From positions 3,511,501 to 3,575,500 of the forward strand of contig NZ_CP042464.1 of assembly GCF_015074785.1 (NCBI RefSeq): a stretch of DNA of 64,000 nt, given 5' to 3'. How positions within the stretch are numbered: position 1 is the stretch's first letter; each line of letters opens with the position of its first letter. Origin of the DNA: Segatella copri (GTDB taxonomy: Bacteria; Bacteroidota; Bacteroidia; Bacteroidales; Bacteroidaceae). Made by a program: the position numbers and the translations under genes. This document shows positions 1 to 9,382 of this stretch, one piece after another. The notes under the pieces are model-generated. The model made no database searches. It was not told the DNA's origin and saw nothing but the letters and a program-made list of their open reading frames with translations.

Positions 1-338
1 TCTTCCGTTTCGCTACTTCATTTAAGAAACCCAAGTATGGTGTCTTGTTCTGGGCGGTTACCATTATCGATTGCCCTGAGGAGATGAAAGACGTCCGCTT
101 GTCTGTTGGCTCGAATGGTGCTTCCATGTGGTGGCTCAATGGTGAGGAGGCGGTGATGCTCGAAGGCGACCGAAGAATGGTTCGCGATGATGTGGTTTCT
201 AAGAAGCTTACCTTGAAGAAAGGTAGGAATATTCTTCGTGGTGCAGTAATCAATGGTCCTGGTATGAGTGACTTCTGTGTCCGATTCATCGACGGACAGG
301 GCAAGCCTGTCAGAAACCTGTCTATTCACGTGAAGTAG
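1..338 (+). CDS. C-terminal part of a secreted carbohydrate-active protein (5' end outside window)
   Basis: The reading frame is open from the first bases of the window and stops with TAG at 336-338, so only about the last 111 residues are seen. The piece is beta-rich and ends in a small sandwich-like domain (WWLNGEE, LKKGRNILRGAVINGPG, DFCVRF). I associate this kind of tail with the end of esterases or hydrolases in Bacteroidota xylan loci, but the catalytic part is not in view and I cannot name the family. It is followed 20 bases later by a GH43 gene on the same strand, so the two are probably in one operon. The product name is an inference from context. Confidence 0.5.
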   Translation, partial: FRFATSFKKPKYGVLFWAVTIIDCPEEMKDVRLSVGSNGASMWWLNGEEAVMLEGDRRMVRDDVVSKKLTLKKGRNILRGAVINGPGMSDFCVRFIDGQGKPVRNLSIHVK

Positions 339-358
339 TGCAATCAATAAAGAAAGTT

Positions 359-1849
359 ATGAAACAGAACAATATATTTTTCAGATATTTTAGCCCGGTT
401 GCTGCTCAGCAGAAACTTTATGCCGCTGCTTTGGTTGCCTTGTTGTCTTCCTCTGCTTACGAGGCAGAAGCCCAGGTGGGCGAACCTTTCATTCATGATC
501 CTTCTACCATTGCCCTGTGTGATGGAAAGTATTATACCTTTGGAACGGGTGAAGGTGGAATCTGGTCGGAGGATGGCTGGACCTGGCAGGGTGGTGCTGT
601 TCGTCCCGGCAGAGGAGCGGCTCCTGATGTGTTGAAGATTGGCGACCGTTATCTTGTAGCCTACAGTGCTACGGGTGGTGGATTGGGAGGCAGTCATCGC
701 GGTGATGTCCTGACGATGTGGAACAAAACGCTCGATCCGAAATCGCCTGATTTCAAATATACTGAACCGGTGGTGGTTGCTTCATCCTTAGATGATGAAG
801 ACTGTGATGCCATTGATGCGGGCTTGTTGCTCGACCCTACTACCGGCAGACTCTGGCTCAGCTATGGTACCTATTTCGGATTTATCCGTCTGGTAGAACT
901 TGATCCGAAGACAGGTAAGCGGATGGAAGGCAACGAACCCGTCAATATCGCCATCGACTGTGAAGCTACTGATTTGATTTACCGCAACGGCTGGTATTAT
1001 CTTCTCGGCACTCATGGCACCTGTTGCGATGGTCCTAATTCTACCTACAATATCGTGGTGGGACGTTCGCGAAAGATAACCGGTCCATACGTAGATAATG
1101 TGGGCAGAGAGATGTTGCAGGGCGGTGGAAAGATGGTGATTGCTGCCAACAATCTGAAGACGGGCCCCGGTCACTTCGGACGCTATATTGAGGAAGAGGG
1201 TGTAGAAAAAATGTCGTTCCACTATGAGTCTGATTTCAGACAGGGAGGACGAAGCGTGTTGGCTATCCGTCCTTTGTTGTGGAAGAACGACTGGCCTGTG
1301 GCTGGCGAAGAATTTCATGCCGGAACTTACGAGATAGAATCGGAACGAAGAGGCTATGCCCTGGAGATTGCCGTAGATTTCGTGAGAATGCAGCGGGATA
1401 TCGAACCTTTCTGGATTAAGCCAACCAAGCCTCTGAAGAATATCGAGCCTCAGACCTTGAAGGAGGTAGAGGCAGAATGGCCTAAGGGCGAGGTGAAGGT
1501 AAGAATGAACGATTATATGTTCCGTCCTCATCAGAAGTGGAGTATCATGCCTGCCGGAAAGGGTGGTTATCTGGGTGGTCCTTATTATAAAATCTGCATA
1601 GAAGGCACTACTCGCTATCTTACCGCAACCGCTCAGCATGATGTCATCGCCAAACCTGAGTTTACGGGTGAAGATGCCCAGCTTTGGCGCATCGAACAGC
1701 TCACCGATGGCACCTATCGCATCATGCCTAAGGCAGTGCCAGGCACTGAAGAGAAACTGGCATTGGTTTCACTCGGCGACTGTACCCCAGGCTTGGCTCC
1801 CTTCGATTTCAACAGCGATAATTCTAAATGGAATTTCAGACAACAATAA
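359..1849 (+). CDS. Glycoside hydrolase family 43 protein (arabinanase/arabinofuranosidase-like)
   Basis: A secreted five-bladed propeller enzyme of GH43, expected to cleave arabinose- or xylose-containing polymers. All three family acids are visible in order: the general base in HDPSTI near residue 30, the pKa-modulating Asp in DAIDAG near 150, and the acid Glu in CEATDLIY near 205. The C-terminal ~150 residues form a separate beta domain. I chose ATG 359, which begins MKQNNIFF and leads into a signal peptide ending near EAEAQ; a GTG at 338 in the same frame overlaps the previous stop and is less likely. It lies 66 bases before the GH31 gene. Exact substrate and subfamily cannot be fixed by eye. 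Confidence 0.85.
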   Translation: MKQNNIFFRYFSPVAAQQKLYAAALVALLSSSAYEAEAQVGEPFIHDPSTIALCDGKYYTFGTGEGGIWSEDGWTWQGGAVRPGRGAAPDVLKIGDRYLVAYSATGGGLGGSHRGDVLTMWNKTLDPKSPDFKYTEPVVVASSLDDEDCDAIDAGLLLDPTTGRLWLSYGTYFGFIRLVELDPKTGKRMEGNEPVNIAIDCEATDLIYRNGWYYLLGTHGTCCDGPNSTYNIVVGRSRKITGPYVDNVGREMLQGGGKMVIAANNLKTGPGHFGRYIEEEGVEKMSFHYESDFRQGGRSVLAIRPLLWKNDWPVAGEEFHAGTYEIESERRGYALEIAVDFVRMQRDIEPFWIKPTKPLKNIEPQTLKEVEAEWPKGEVKVRMNDYMFRPHQKWSIMPAGKGGYLGGPYYKICIEGTTRYLTATAQHDVIAKPEFTGEDAQLWRIEQLTDGTYRIMPKAVPGTEEKLALVSLGDCTPGLAPFDFNSDNSKWNFRQQ

Positions 1850-1915
1850 ATTCATGATGATTTGACAATCGAGAAGCGTCCCAATCATAAACCCTCTAAT
1901 AAAATAAACAGAAGT

Positions 1916-4453
1916 ATGCTAAAGAATTTATCTTTCATTGCCCTTTTGGGCATCGCTGTCGTTGGTGTTCCAAGTGAACTCAGCGCCAAGAGCGTAAAGG
2001 TGGCAGGTACCCAGAAAGGTACGGCTGCCAAGTCTATCACCCGTCAGGTGGCTCAGCAGAATGTAACCATCGAATTCTATTCTCCATCCATCGTCCGCAT
2101 CTTGAAATCTGATGCCGGACTTGGTGCTCCTGTTCAGAAGAAAAGCTATTCTGTCATCTTGAAACCTCAGCAGATGAAGGGCGTTCAAATACAGAAAAAC
2201 GGAGATATTGTAAATGTTAAATCTAAATTCATTTGCGTCGAACTGAACCAGCAGACTGGCGAAATCCGCTTCCTTTCGAAGGATGGAAAGTTGCTGCTTA
2301 CCGATACGAAGACCCGTCTGGAAGCTCGCAAGGATGAGGCCAACAAGGGCAAGTACCGCATTGAGCAGAACTTCCGTCTTGCCGACGACGAGGCCATCTA
2401 TGGTCTGGGACAGCTGCGTGATGTTTATATGAATCAGCGTGGCCGCCAGAATATCGTACTCTGGAACAATAATACTTATATCGCCATCCCTTATTTCACC
2501 AGTGAGAAGGGCTATGGTCTTTACTGGGACAATGCAGGAAAAACCTATTTCAATGATATCGTAGCATCCAAGGATAATGGCAACCAGCCATCATGCACTT
2601 CCTTTACCAGCGAAGTGGGAACCTGCGCCGACTACTATTTCATGTATAAGGATGGTACGCAAGATGGAGTCATCGCCAGCATCCGTGAACTCACCGGACA
2701 GGCTACAATGTTCCCGAAATGGGCGATGGGCTTCTGGCAATGCCGCGAGCGCTATAAGACCAGCGATGAACTGGCTGGCGTGTTGGACAAGTATCGCGAA
2801 CTGAAGATTCCTACTGATGCCATCGTGCAGGACTGGCAGTATTGGGGATGCGACTCCAACTGGAATGCGATGAAGTTCCAGAACCCATACTATATAAATA
2901 AGGTGGGCGACCCAGCCTATGCCAAGTATCTTCCTACCGATATGAAGCAGATGAAGGCTCAGGGAGAACCCCGCCTGAAGAGTCCGGAAGAGATGGTGAA
3001 GTATGTTCACAAGAACGATGCCCATCTGATGATTTCCATCTGGGCAAGTTTCGGTCCTTGGACAGAGCAGTATCGTGAACTGAAGAAGATGAATGCCCTC
3101 CTTCCTTTTGAAACGTGGCCAAGAAACAGTGGCGTGATGCCATACGATGTCTTCAATCCGAAGGCTCGCAACCTCTACTGGAAGTATCTTACCCACCTCT
3201 ACCAGATGGGCTTCGATGCCTGGTGGACCGATTCTACGGAGCCAGACCATTTTGAGAAGCCGGGCGATGAGAACTATCAGACCTTCGATGGTTCATGGTT
3301 GGGCGTGAAGAACGCCTTCCCATTGTTACACAACAAGAGCATCTACGAGCATCAGAGAGCGATGAAGGGCAACACAAAGCGTTCGCTCCAGATGACCCGA
3401 AGCGGCAGTCTCGGTATTCAGCATTATGGCACCATCTGCTGGAGCGGTGATGTGCTGGCTTCCTGGAACGAGATGAAGAATCAGATTCCATCGGGCTTGA
3501 ACTTCTCGCTCTGCGGTATCCCATTCTGGAACACCGACCTGGGAGGCTTCTTCTACTGGGAGTTTGAACAGAATCCAAAGAATCCTGCCATTCAGGAACT
3601 GCAGACCCGCTGGATGCAGTGGGGAACCTTCATGCCATTGATGCGCAACCACTGTTCTTCGCCGATGGTAAGCGAACTGTATGAATTCGGAAAGCAGGGC
3701 GACTGGGCTTATGATGCTATGATTAAGGCCATCAAGCTGCGCTATCGCCTTTTGCCTTATATCTACAGTACGGCTGGCGACTGTGTACAGAATAGCGGAA
3801 GCATGATGCGTGCCCTGGTAATGGATTATGCGGCAGACAAGAAGGCTTCCCGTCTGAACGATGAGTATCTCTTCGGCCGCAACATCCTGGTGAAGCCGGT
3901 AACCGATCCTTTATACACCTGGAAGGATAAGGAGAAGAAGGGCCATACCATCTATCCTGATGTAAGGAAGGCAGCTGCGCCTGTGAATGTTTACTTGCCA
4001 AAGGGTAATAAATGGTATGATTTCTGGAGCAACACCCAGTATGAGGGCGGTCAGGATATCCAGCGCCTTTGTCCTATCGACATCATGCCTGTGTTCATCA
4101 AGGCTGGTACCATCCTGCCATTCGGTCCTGAAGTGCAGTATAGTTCAGAGAAGCCTTGGGATGAGCTGGAAATTCGTGTCTATCCTGGTGCTGATGGTAA
4201 ATTTACGCTCTATGAGGATGAGGGCGACAACTACAACTATGAGAAGGGTAAATTCTCGGAAATCCAGTTTGTTTGGAATGAAGCTGGCAGAACCCTAAGC
4301 ATCGCTCCACGCAAGGGTAGCTATAAGGGAATGCTCCAGCATCGCAGATTCCATATCGTATTGGTGGATGCCAATAGTGGAGCGGGCGATCAGCCTATGC
4401 AGGCAAGCAAGAGTGTGGAATATGACGGAAAGGCTGTAAAGATACAGCTGTAA
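1916..4453 (+). CDS. Glycoside hydrolase family 31 (alpha-xylosidase/alpha-glucosidase type)
   Basis: 845-residue secreted GH31 enzyme that would release an alpha-linked sugar (xylose, glucose or galactose) from oligosaccharides. Visible features in order are a signal peptide (MLKNLSFIALLGIAVVGVP), the N-terminal galactose-mutarotase-like sandwich, the barrel start FPKWAMGFWQ, the nucleophile Asp439 in WWTDSTEPD, the acid/base Asp512 in WSGDVLASW, and a C-terminal DUF5110-like part. The WTDSTEPD form resembles Bacteroidota xyloglucan/xylan alpha-xylosidases, so alpha-xylosidase is the best guess. The longer TTG start at 1862 adds 18 hydrophilic residues before the signal peptide and was rejected. 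Its neighbours GH43 and GH3 point to arabinoxylan side-chain removal. Confidence 0.9.
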   Translation: MLKNLSFIALLGIAVVGVPSELSAKSVKVAGTQKGTAAKSITRQVAQQNVTIEFYSPSIVRILKSDAGLGAPVQKKSYSVILKPQQMKGVQIQKNGDIVNVKSKFICVELNQQTGEIRFLSKDGKLLLTDTKTRLEARKDEANKGKYRIEQNFRLADDEAIYGLGQLRDVYMNQRGRQNIVLWNNNTYIAIPYFTSEKGYGLYWDNAGKTYFNDIVASKDNGNQPSCTSFTSEVGTCADYYFMYKDGTQDGVIASIRELTGQATMFPKWAMGFWQCRERYKTSDELAGVLDKYRELKIPTDAIVQDWQYWGCDSNWNAMKFQNPYYINKVGDPAYAKYLPTDMKQMKAQGEPRLKSPEEMVKYVHKNDAHLMISIWASFGPWTEQYRELKKMNALLPFETWPRNSGVMPYDVFNPKARNLYWKYLTHLYQMGFDAWWTDSTEPDHFEKPGDENYQTFDGSWLGVKNAFPLLHNKSIYEHQRAMKGNTKRSLQMTRSGSLGIQHYGTICWSGDVLASWNEMKNQIPSGLNFSLCGIPFWNTDLGGFFYWEFEQNPKNPAIQELQTRWMQWGTFMPLMRNHCSSPMVSELYEFGKQGDWAYDAMIKAIKLRYRLLPYIYSTAGDCVQNSGSMMRALVMDYAADKKASRLNDEYLFGRNILVKPVTDPLYTWKDKEKKGHTIYPDVRKAAAPVNVYLPKGNKWYDFWSNTQYEGGQDIQRLCPIDIMPVFIKAGTILPFGPEVQYSSEKPWDELEIRVYPGADGKFTLYEDEGDNYNYEKGKFSEIQFVWNEAGRTLSIAPRKGSYKGMLQHRRFHIVLVDANSGAGDQPMQASKSVEYDGKAVKIQL

Positions 4454-4465
4454 GTGTTATATCAT

Positions 4466-4522
4466 ATAAAGTATTTGATACTTGTGATAAAGTAGAATTC
4501 TGCTTTTTTGCTTACTTTTGCA
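4466..4522 (+). promoter_or_regulatory. Conserved promoter/operator block upstream of the GH3 gene
   Basis: This 57-bp block recurs at 14841-14897 with only two substitutions. It contains AAGTATTTGATACTT (short inverted repeat), a 16-bp near-palindrome AAGTAGAATTCTGCTT centred on GAATTC, and the -7 box TACTTTTG at 4513-4520. There is no good TTTG -33 box at 19-21 bp, as expected for an activator-dependent PUL promoter. The sequence match is direct; the operator role is inferred. Confidence 0.75.
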
Positions 4523-4563
4523 GCACAAATAACAATTTAATATACTAATAGCTTATAATTACA

Positions 4564-7170
4564 ATGAACAAGAAAGTTATATACGCTGCTTTGATGTTTG
4601 TGGTAACTATGTCTTCCGGCAATGCCTCAGCTCAGCAGTTGCCTTATCAGAATCCAGCCCTCTCGGCTCATGAGAGAGCGGTAGATTTATGTGGTCGTCT
4701 CACTTTGGAAGAGAAAGCTTCTCTGATGCTGGATGATTCGCCGGCTATCCCACGATTGGGAATCAAGAGATTCCAGTGGTGGAGCGAGGCGCTGCATGGT
4801 GTGGCGAACATGGGAGATGTAACCGTCTTTCCGGAACCTATCGGAATGGCAGCTTCGTTTAACGACAGAATGGTGTATAGAGTCTTTGATGCAACATCTG
4901 ATGAGATGCGTGCCAAATGGAATGAACTGCAGCAGAAGGGAGGAGATGTAACCCGTTTCCATGCTTTATCTGTCTGGACTCCAAACGTGAATATCTTCCG
5001 TGATCCTCGCTGGGGACGTGGACAGGAAACCTATGGCGAGGATCCTTATCTTACCAGTAGGATGGGATGTGCCGTGGTGCGCGGATTGCAGGGACCTGAA
5101 GATACGAAATACCGCAAACTCTGGGCTTGTGCCAAGCACTATGCAATTCATAGCGGACCGGAATGGGCTCGCCATACAGACAATATTACCGATGTTACAC
5201 CGCGCGACCTTTGGGAAACTTATATGCCTGCCTTCAAATCACTGGTGCAGGATGCCAAGGTGCGCGAGGTGATGTGTGCCTATCAGCGTTGGGATGATGA
5301 ACCATGCTGCGGCAACACCCGCCTTTTGCAGCAGATTCTCAGGAATGAGTGGGGATTCAAGTACCTGGTAGTTTCCGACTGTGGCGCTGTTACTGATTTC
5401 TGGGAGAATCATAAGGTTTCGAGCAATGCCAGAAATGCAGCAGCTAAGGGTGTATTGGCTGGAACCGATGTAGAATGTGGATTTAATTATATATATAAAT
5501 CGGTGCCTGAGGCTGTGAAGTATGGTGCCCTGACTGAAGAAGAAGTTGATAAGCATGTGATTCGTCTGCTCGAAGGTCGTTTCGACTTGGGTGAGATGGA
5601 TGACAACAAGATAGTATCATGGTCGAAGATTCCTGTATCTGTGCTTTGCAGCAAGGCGCATCGCCAGCTCTCGCTCGATATGGCTCTGCAGACCATGACG
5701 CTGCTCCAAAACAAGAATGAGGTATTACCTCTCGATAAAAAGGTAAAGAAGATTGCTTTCATCGGACCAAATGTGGATAACGAACCGATGATGTGGGGAA
5801 ACTATAATGGTACTCCACGACAGACAATTACCATTCTGGATGGTATCAAGAGTCGTTTGAAGAAAAACCAGGTCGTCACCTTTAAAGGGTGCGACCTGGT
5901 GAACGACCAGACTTTGGATTCTTACTTCGACCAGTGTAGCATGGATGGCAAGATAGGCTTTAAGGGCACTTTCTGGAACAATCGTGAAATGGAAGGTAAG
6001 CCTGTTACCATCACCCAGGAAAAGAATCCTGTGCAGGTAACTACCTATGGTCAGCATTCGTTTGCACCCAATGTGAAGTTGACGGGCTTTTCTGCCAAGT
6101 ATGAAACCGTATTCCGTCCTAAGCAGAACGCCAAGGTATTGCTCGATGTGGCTGCCTGCGGTCATTATGAGGTTTATCTGAATGGTGAGAAAAAGTCTGA
6201 GAAGAGCGATTGGCGCACAGCAGAATCCCGCATCGAGTTTGAGGGCGAGAAAGGTAAGGAGTATCAGATAGAAATACGATATGCTGAGATGCCAACCTAT
6301 AATGCCAATATGAAGATCAATATCGGTCATGAGAATCCTATCGACTATCAGGCTTCGCTCAAGCAGTTGAAGGATTGCGAGACAGTAGTCTTCGTAGGTG
6401 GCATCTCTCCACAGTTGGAAGGTGAGGAAATGCCTATCGAGATTTCTGGCTTCAAGGGCGGTGACCGCACCAACATCGAATTGCCTAAGGTTCAGCGCAA
6501 TTTCCTGAAGGCTTTGAAGGAGGCGGGCAAAAAGGTTGTCTTTGTCAACTGTTCGGGTTCGGCTATCGCCTTGACTCCAGAGACAGAGAGTTGCGATGCT
6601 ATTCTCCAGGCCTGGTATCCTGGTCAGGAAGGTGGTGAGGCTGTGGCTCGTGTGCTCTTTGGTGAGTACAATCCTGGCGGCAAGTTACCAATCACTTTCT
6701 ATCGCAATTCCAATCAGTTGCCTGATTTCAAGGACTACAGTATGAAGGGCAGAACCTATCGTTATATGAACGATGCACTCTTCCCATTCGGATATGGTTT
6801 AAGCTACACTTCTTTCCGTATTGGCGATGCTACACTTTCCAACTCTATCCTGAAGAAGGGTGAGAAGATTACGCTGAAGGTGCCGGTAAGCAATGTAGGA
6901 AAGAAGGATGGAACCGAGGTGGTGCAGGTGTATGTGAAGGATCCTGCTGATACCGAAGGACCATTGAAGAGCTTGAAGGCTTTCGAGAGAGTGGAGGTGA
7001 AGGCAGGAAAGACTGCTGAGGCTGTCATTACGCTGGATAGCAGAAACTTCGAACTCTTCGATGCTGCCACCAATACCGTCCGTGCCAAGGCAGGAAAGTA
7101 TGAGGTTTATTACGGCAGCAGTTCGGCTGATAAGGATTTGAAGAAACTGGATGTTTCTATTGAATATTAA
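4564..7170 (+). CDS. Glycoside hydrolase family 3 with PA14-like insert (beta-xylosidase/beta-glucosidase)
   Basis: 868-residue secreted GH3 enzyme that would remove terminal beta-xylose or beta-glucose from oligosaccharides. A signal peptide ends near NASAQQ. The TIM-barrel domain carries WSEALHGVAN, RDPRWGRGQETYGEDP and KHYAIHSGPE, with nucleophile Asp272 in VVSDCGAV. A lectin-like PA14 insert (FKGTFWNNREMEGKP to about residue 600) splits the second domain, and a fibronectin-III-like end carries DGTEVVQVYV. This arrangement is common in Bacteroidota xylan PULs; the xylosidase activity is inferred from neighbours. The gene has its own promoter block (4466-4522) shared with the double-GH43 gene, and is followed by a terminator hairpin. 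Confidence 0.92.
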   Translation: MNKKVIYAALMFVVTMSSGNASAQQLPYQNPALSAHERAVDLCGRLTLEEKASLMLDDSPAIPRLGIKRFQWWSEALHGVANMGDVTVFPEPIGMAASFNDRMVYRVFDATSDEMRAKWNELQQKGGDVTRFHALSVWTPNVNIFRDPRWGRGQETYGEDPYLTSRMGCAVVRGLQGPEDTKYRKLWACAKHYAIHSGPEWARHTDNITDVTPRDLWETYMPAFKSLVQDAKVREVMCAYQRWDDEPCCGNTRLLQQILRNEWGFKYLVVSDCGAVTDFWENHKVSSNARNAAAKGVLAGTDVECGFNYIYKSVPEAVKYGALTEEEVDKHVIRLLEGRFDLGEMDDNKIVSWSKIPVSVLCSKAHRQLSLDMALQTMTLLQNKNEVLPLDKKVKKIAFIGPNVDNEPMMWGNYNGTPRQTITILDGIKSRLKKNQVVTFKGCDLVNDQTLDSYFDQCSMDGKIGFKGTFWNNREMEGKPVTITQEKNPVQVTTYGQHSFAPNVKLTGFSAKYETVFRPKQNAKVLLDVAACGHYEVYLNGEKKSEKSDWRTAESRIEFEGEKGKEYQIEIRYAEMPTYNANMKINIGHENPIDYQASLKQLKDCETVVFVGGISPQLEGEEMPIEISGFKGGDRTNIELPKVQRNFLKALKEAGKKVVFVNCSGSAIALTPETESCDAILQAWYPGQEGGEAVARVLFGEYNPGGKLPITFYRNSNQLPDFKDYSMKGRTYRYMNDALFPFGYGLSYTSFRIGDATLSNSILKKGEKITLKVPVSNVGKKDGTEVVQVYVKDPADTEGPLKSLKAFERVEVKAGKTAEAVITLDSRNFELFDAATNTVRAKAGKYEVYYGSSSADKDLKKLDVSIEY

Positions 7171-7209
7171 GTAACTTGAGAAAATCATCAAGGAGCTGAG
7201 TAAATATGA

Positions 7210-7249
7210 AAAGAGGGTGTGTCTTGGACTTTTGGCACATCCTCTTCTT
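7210..7249 (+). terminator. Terminator after the GH3 gene
   Basis: Stem AAGAGGGTGTGTC pairs with GGCACATCCTCTT with two G-U pairs and an ~9-nt loop, followed by a T-rich stretch. Confidence 0.65.
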
Positions 7250-7254
7250 ACTTG

Positions 7255-7281
7255 TTACATCATATAAACTCTTTGATAGAC
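7255..7281 (+). promoter_or_regulatory. Possible decayed copy of the GH3/GH43 operator
   Basis: TTACATCATATAAACTCTTT followed by GATAG resembles the start of the conserved block upstream of GH3 (TTATATCATATAAAGTATTT, then GATAC) but lacks its palindrome and -7 box. It may be a relic left where an accessory segment entered the PUL. Similarity is seen; the history is inference. Confidence 0.3.
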
Positions 7282-7340
7282 GTTGATAGAGTGATCAAAT
7301 TCCCTTCAAGGTATTGGGTACACAGTTCTATACAGAATAA

Positions 7341-7384
7341 ATCCCGAAATCGCTTGGCGGTTTCGGGATTTTTGCTTATCTTTG
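7341..7384 (+). promoter_or_regulatory. Compact terminator-promoter module before the AlbA_2 gene
   Basis: A 9-bp perfect stem (ATCCCGAAA / TTTCGGGAT) with an 11-nt loop and T-run ends at 7373 and is followed at once by the -7 box TATCTTTG (7377-7384). It blocks read-through from the PUL and starts a new transcript about 20 bases before the ATG. A similar layout precedes the AAA-ATPase gene at 50763-50817. Confidence 0.65.
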
Positions 7385-7411
7385 TAGCTGTTTAAAGATT
7401 AACAAGTAAAC

Positions 7412-9043
7412 ATGAATACAGAGCAACAAAAGATAGAATACAAGAGTCTGCAAAAGATTCGAACTGGAGAGAAAGGATTCAAGGAACTCTCTACTACTTG
7501 TGTAGCTTTAGCCAATGCGCAAGGAGGACAGATTATGATTGGCGTGGAAGATAAGACAAAGAAACCAGCTTCCAATCAAGTTATATCGCAAGAAGAGGCA
7601 AATAGTGCCGTTACAAGATTGCGTGGACTTTGTTTCAATGTTGGTCTTGCAGTAGGCGACGTATGTGCAGACGAAACTGGCAGCCAGTACTTTGCTATCA
7701 CAGTATTCCCTTCACTCCATTCATATGCCACCACTTCTGATGGCAAAATGTACATCCGTGTCGCAGACAAATGCGAGCCTGTGCGTAGTGAAGATATTCA
7801 ACGTGTAGGAGAAGAGAAAGGAGCTTTCCAATGGGAACTTGTGCCAACACGATTTGAATTGGAAGATGAGAATAAGACGAATCTCTCTAAATTCGCTAAT
7901 GATATACGCCAATCTGATAGAGTGAAGCAGCATATCAAGCAGCTCGATGATATGGAAATTGGCGAACAGTACCATCTTCTTGACGGCAACAAGATGACTA
8001 ATCTTGGTGTCTTATGGATTGGTACAGCCAAACAGCGTAGCCGTATTTGCTATCCTATCACTGTGCAATATATCGTATATGATGACTTGGAGAACAAAAC
8101 CAACAAATTGGAATGGCGTGACAATACACGTAATCCGAAAGAACTTTTGGAAGATATTATGGACAAGGCTGTAGAGTTGACCTATAGCTATGAGATGCCT
8201 AATGGACTCTTCCGTAAGACAGTACGCTATTATAACGAGAACTTAATCAGAGAGTTGCTTGTTAACAGTTTGGCTCATAGTTCAAGAACCATCTCTAACG
8301 ACATCACAATCAAGGTATATCCAGGTTATATCAGCATCTCCAATCCTGGTGGTCTCCCTTTGGGTGTAACCAAAGACAACATCCTTCATACTAAGCACAG
8401 ACGTAATCCGAATATGATTGAGATACTGACTGCACTTGGATTGATGGAAGGTGAGGGCTCTGGCTATGACTTGATTTATGAGTTGGATGCCGTTGAAGCA
8501 AAGAAACAACCAGAGATAGAATCAACATTCAACACTGTCACGGTATATCAAAGTGCAGAGATTACGGATAAAGAAGTTGTTCGCCTGATGGATTATGTTG
8601 ACCATAATTATCAGCTTTCCCAAAAGAACAAAATAGCTTTCGGTATCATAGCCAGAGAGAAACGCATTGCCGCAACTGATTTATCTAAAATCCTCCAGCT
8701 ATCTGCAGAAGAACGATTGAGAAGCTATATCGATAACTTAGACAAAAGCAATCTGATAACGAAAGGTGGCGTCAAGAAAGGATCATTTTTCCAAATCAAT
8801 ACAACTTTGCTGAAAAATGCAAAATCTAACATTGTTACTAGTTTGAAGACTATAGAACCACATGTTCTTAAGGCACTAATTATGGAAGATCTCCGTGTGC
8901 ATCCTTTGAGTAAAATATCTGATATAGCAGAGCGCATTCCTGATATAGATATGAAAGAGATTCGAAAGATGCTCTATTCTATGGTTGGGAAGGAGATAGA
9001 AAAAGAGGGCACTCGATTTGATAGTAAATATTATATAAAGTAA
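7412..9043 (+). CDS. AlbA_2 (Schlafen-type) and RecG-like HATPase domain protein
   Basis: 543-residue cytoplasmic protein with an N-terminal AlbA_2 putative DNA/RNA-binding domain (residues 1-125; EYKSLQKI, ALANAQGGQIMIGVED), a middle HATPase_c_4-type domain (ENLIRELLVNSLAHS near 285, ISNPGGLP near 310, GEGSGYDLI near 350) and C-terminal winged-helix segments. Proteins of this build are annotated as ATP-binding or transcriptional-regulator-like and are common in variable genome regions; some Schlafen-type relatives act in phage defence or stress. The precise role here is unknown. It has its own terminator-promoter and sits beside a nuclease remnant and an IS, so it is probably accessory DNA. 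No signal peptide or membrane segment is seen. Confidence 0.8.
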   Translation: MNTEQQKIEYKSLQKIRTGEKGFKELSTTCVALANAQGGQIMIGVEDKTKKPASNQVISQEEANSAVTRLRGLCFNVGLAVGDVCADETGSQYFAITVFPSLHSYATTSDGKMYIRVADKCEPVRSEDIQRVGEEKGAFQWELVPTRFELEDENKTNLSKFANDIRQSDRVKQHIKQLDDMEIGEQYHLLDGNKMTNLGVLWIGTAKQRSRICYPITVQYIVYDDLENKTNKLEWRDNTRNPKELLEDIMDKAVELTYSYEMPNGLFRKTVRYYNENLIRELLVNSLAHSSRTISNDITIKVYPGYISISNPGGLPLGVTKDNILHTKHRRNPNMIEILTALGLMEGEGSGYDLIYELDAVEAKKQPEIESTFNTVTVYQSAEITDKEVVRLMDYVDHNYQLSQKNKIAFGIIAREKRIAATDLSKILQLSAEERLRSYIDNLDKSNLITKGGVKKGSFFQINTTLLKNAKSNIVTSLKTIEPHVLKALIMEDLRVHPLSKISDIAERIPDIDMKEIRKMLYSMVGKEIEKEGTRFDSKYYIK

Positions 9044-9193
9044 TGGCATAAAAAAAAAGGTCTGAAAAAGAAAAAACTGTTAACAACCATGTATTGGACT
9101 AATAATCAGCGACTTTCTTTTTTCAGTATTCTTTTTCTACTCCTATATTTCATAAAAGAGATTTTAAGTCTCGGTATAAGAACAGCCATTACG

Positions 9194-9382
9194 ATGGAAA
9201 CAAAGGATACCATCTATGTGATAGAACTGAAATTTAATAAGTCGGCACAAGAGGCTCTTGACCAAATCAACAACAAGCATTATGCTGATGCTTTTGCCCT
9301 AAAAGGCAAAACCGTGGAAAAGATTGGTATGAACTTTATGATTGATGAAGATAAGACGATTGTATTGGATTGGGTAAAATAG
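9194..9382 (+). pseudogene. Remnant of a PD-(D/E)XK nuclease (AAA-ATPase/DUF1703-type) gene, C-terminus only
   Basis: A short frame from ATG 9194 (extendable to 9089) reads METKDTIYVIELKF, then KSAQEALDQI and YADAF. This is the last ~60 residues of the PD-(D/E)XK domain found at the C-terminus of AAA-ATPase-like proteins such as the intact one at 50847-52616; the ELK nuclease motif is kept. The ATPase and the rest of the nuclease domain are missing, so this is a decayed copy. The residues between 9089 and 9193 are hydrophobic and unrelated, suggesting fusion to non-coding DNA. Confidence 0.6.
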
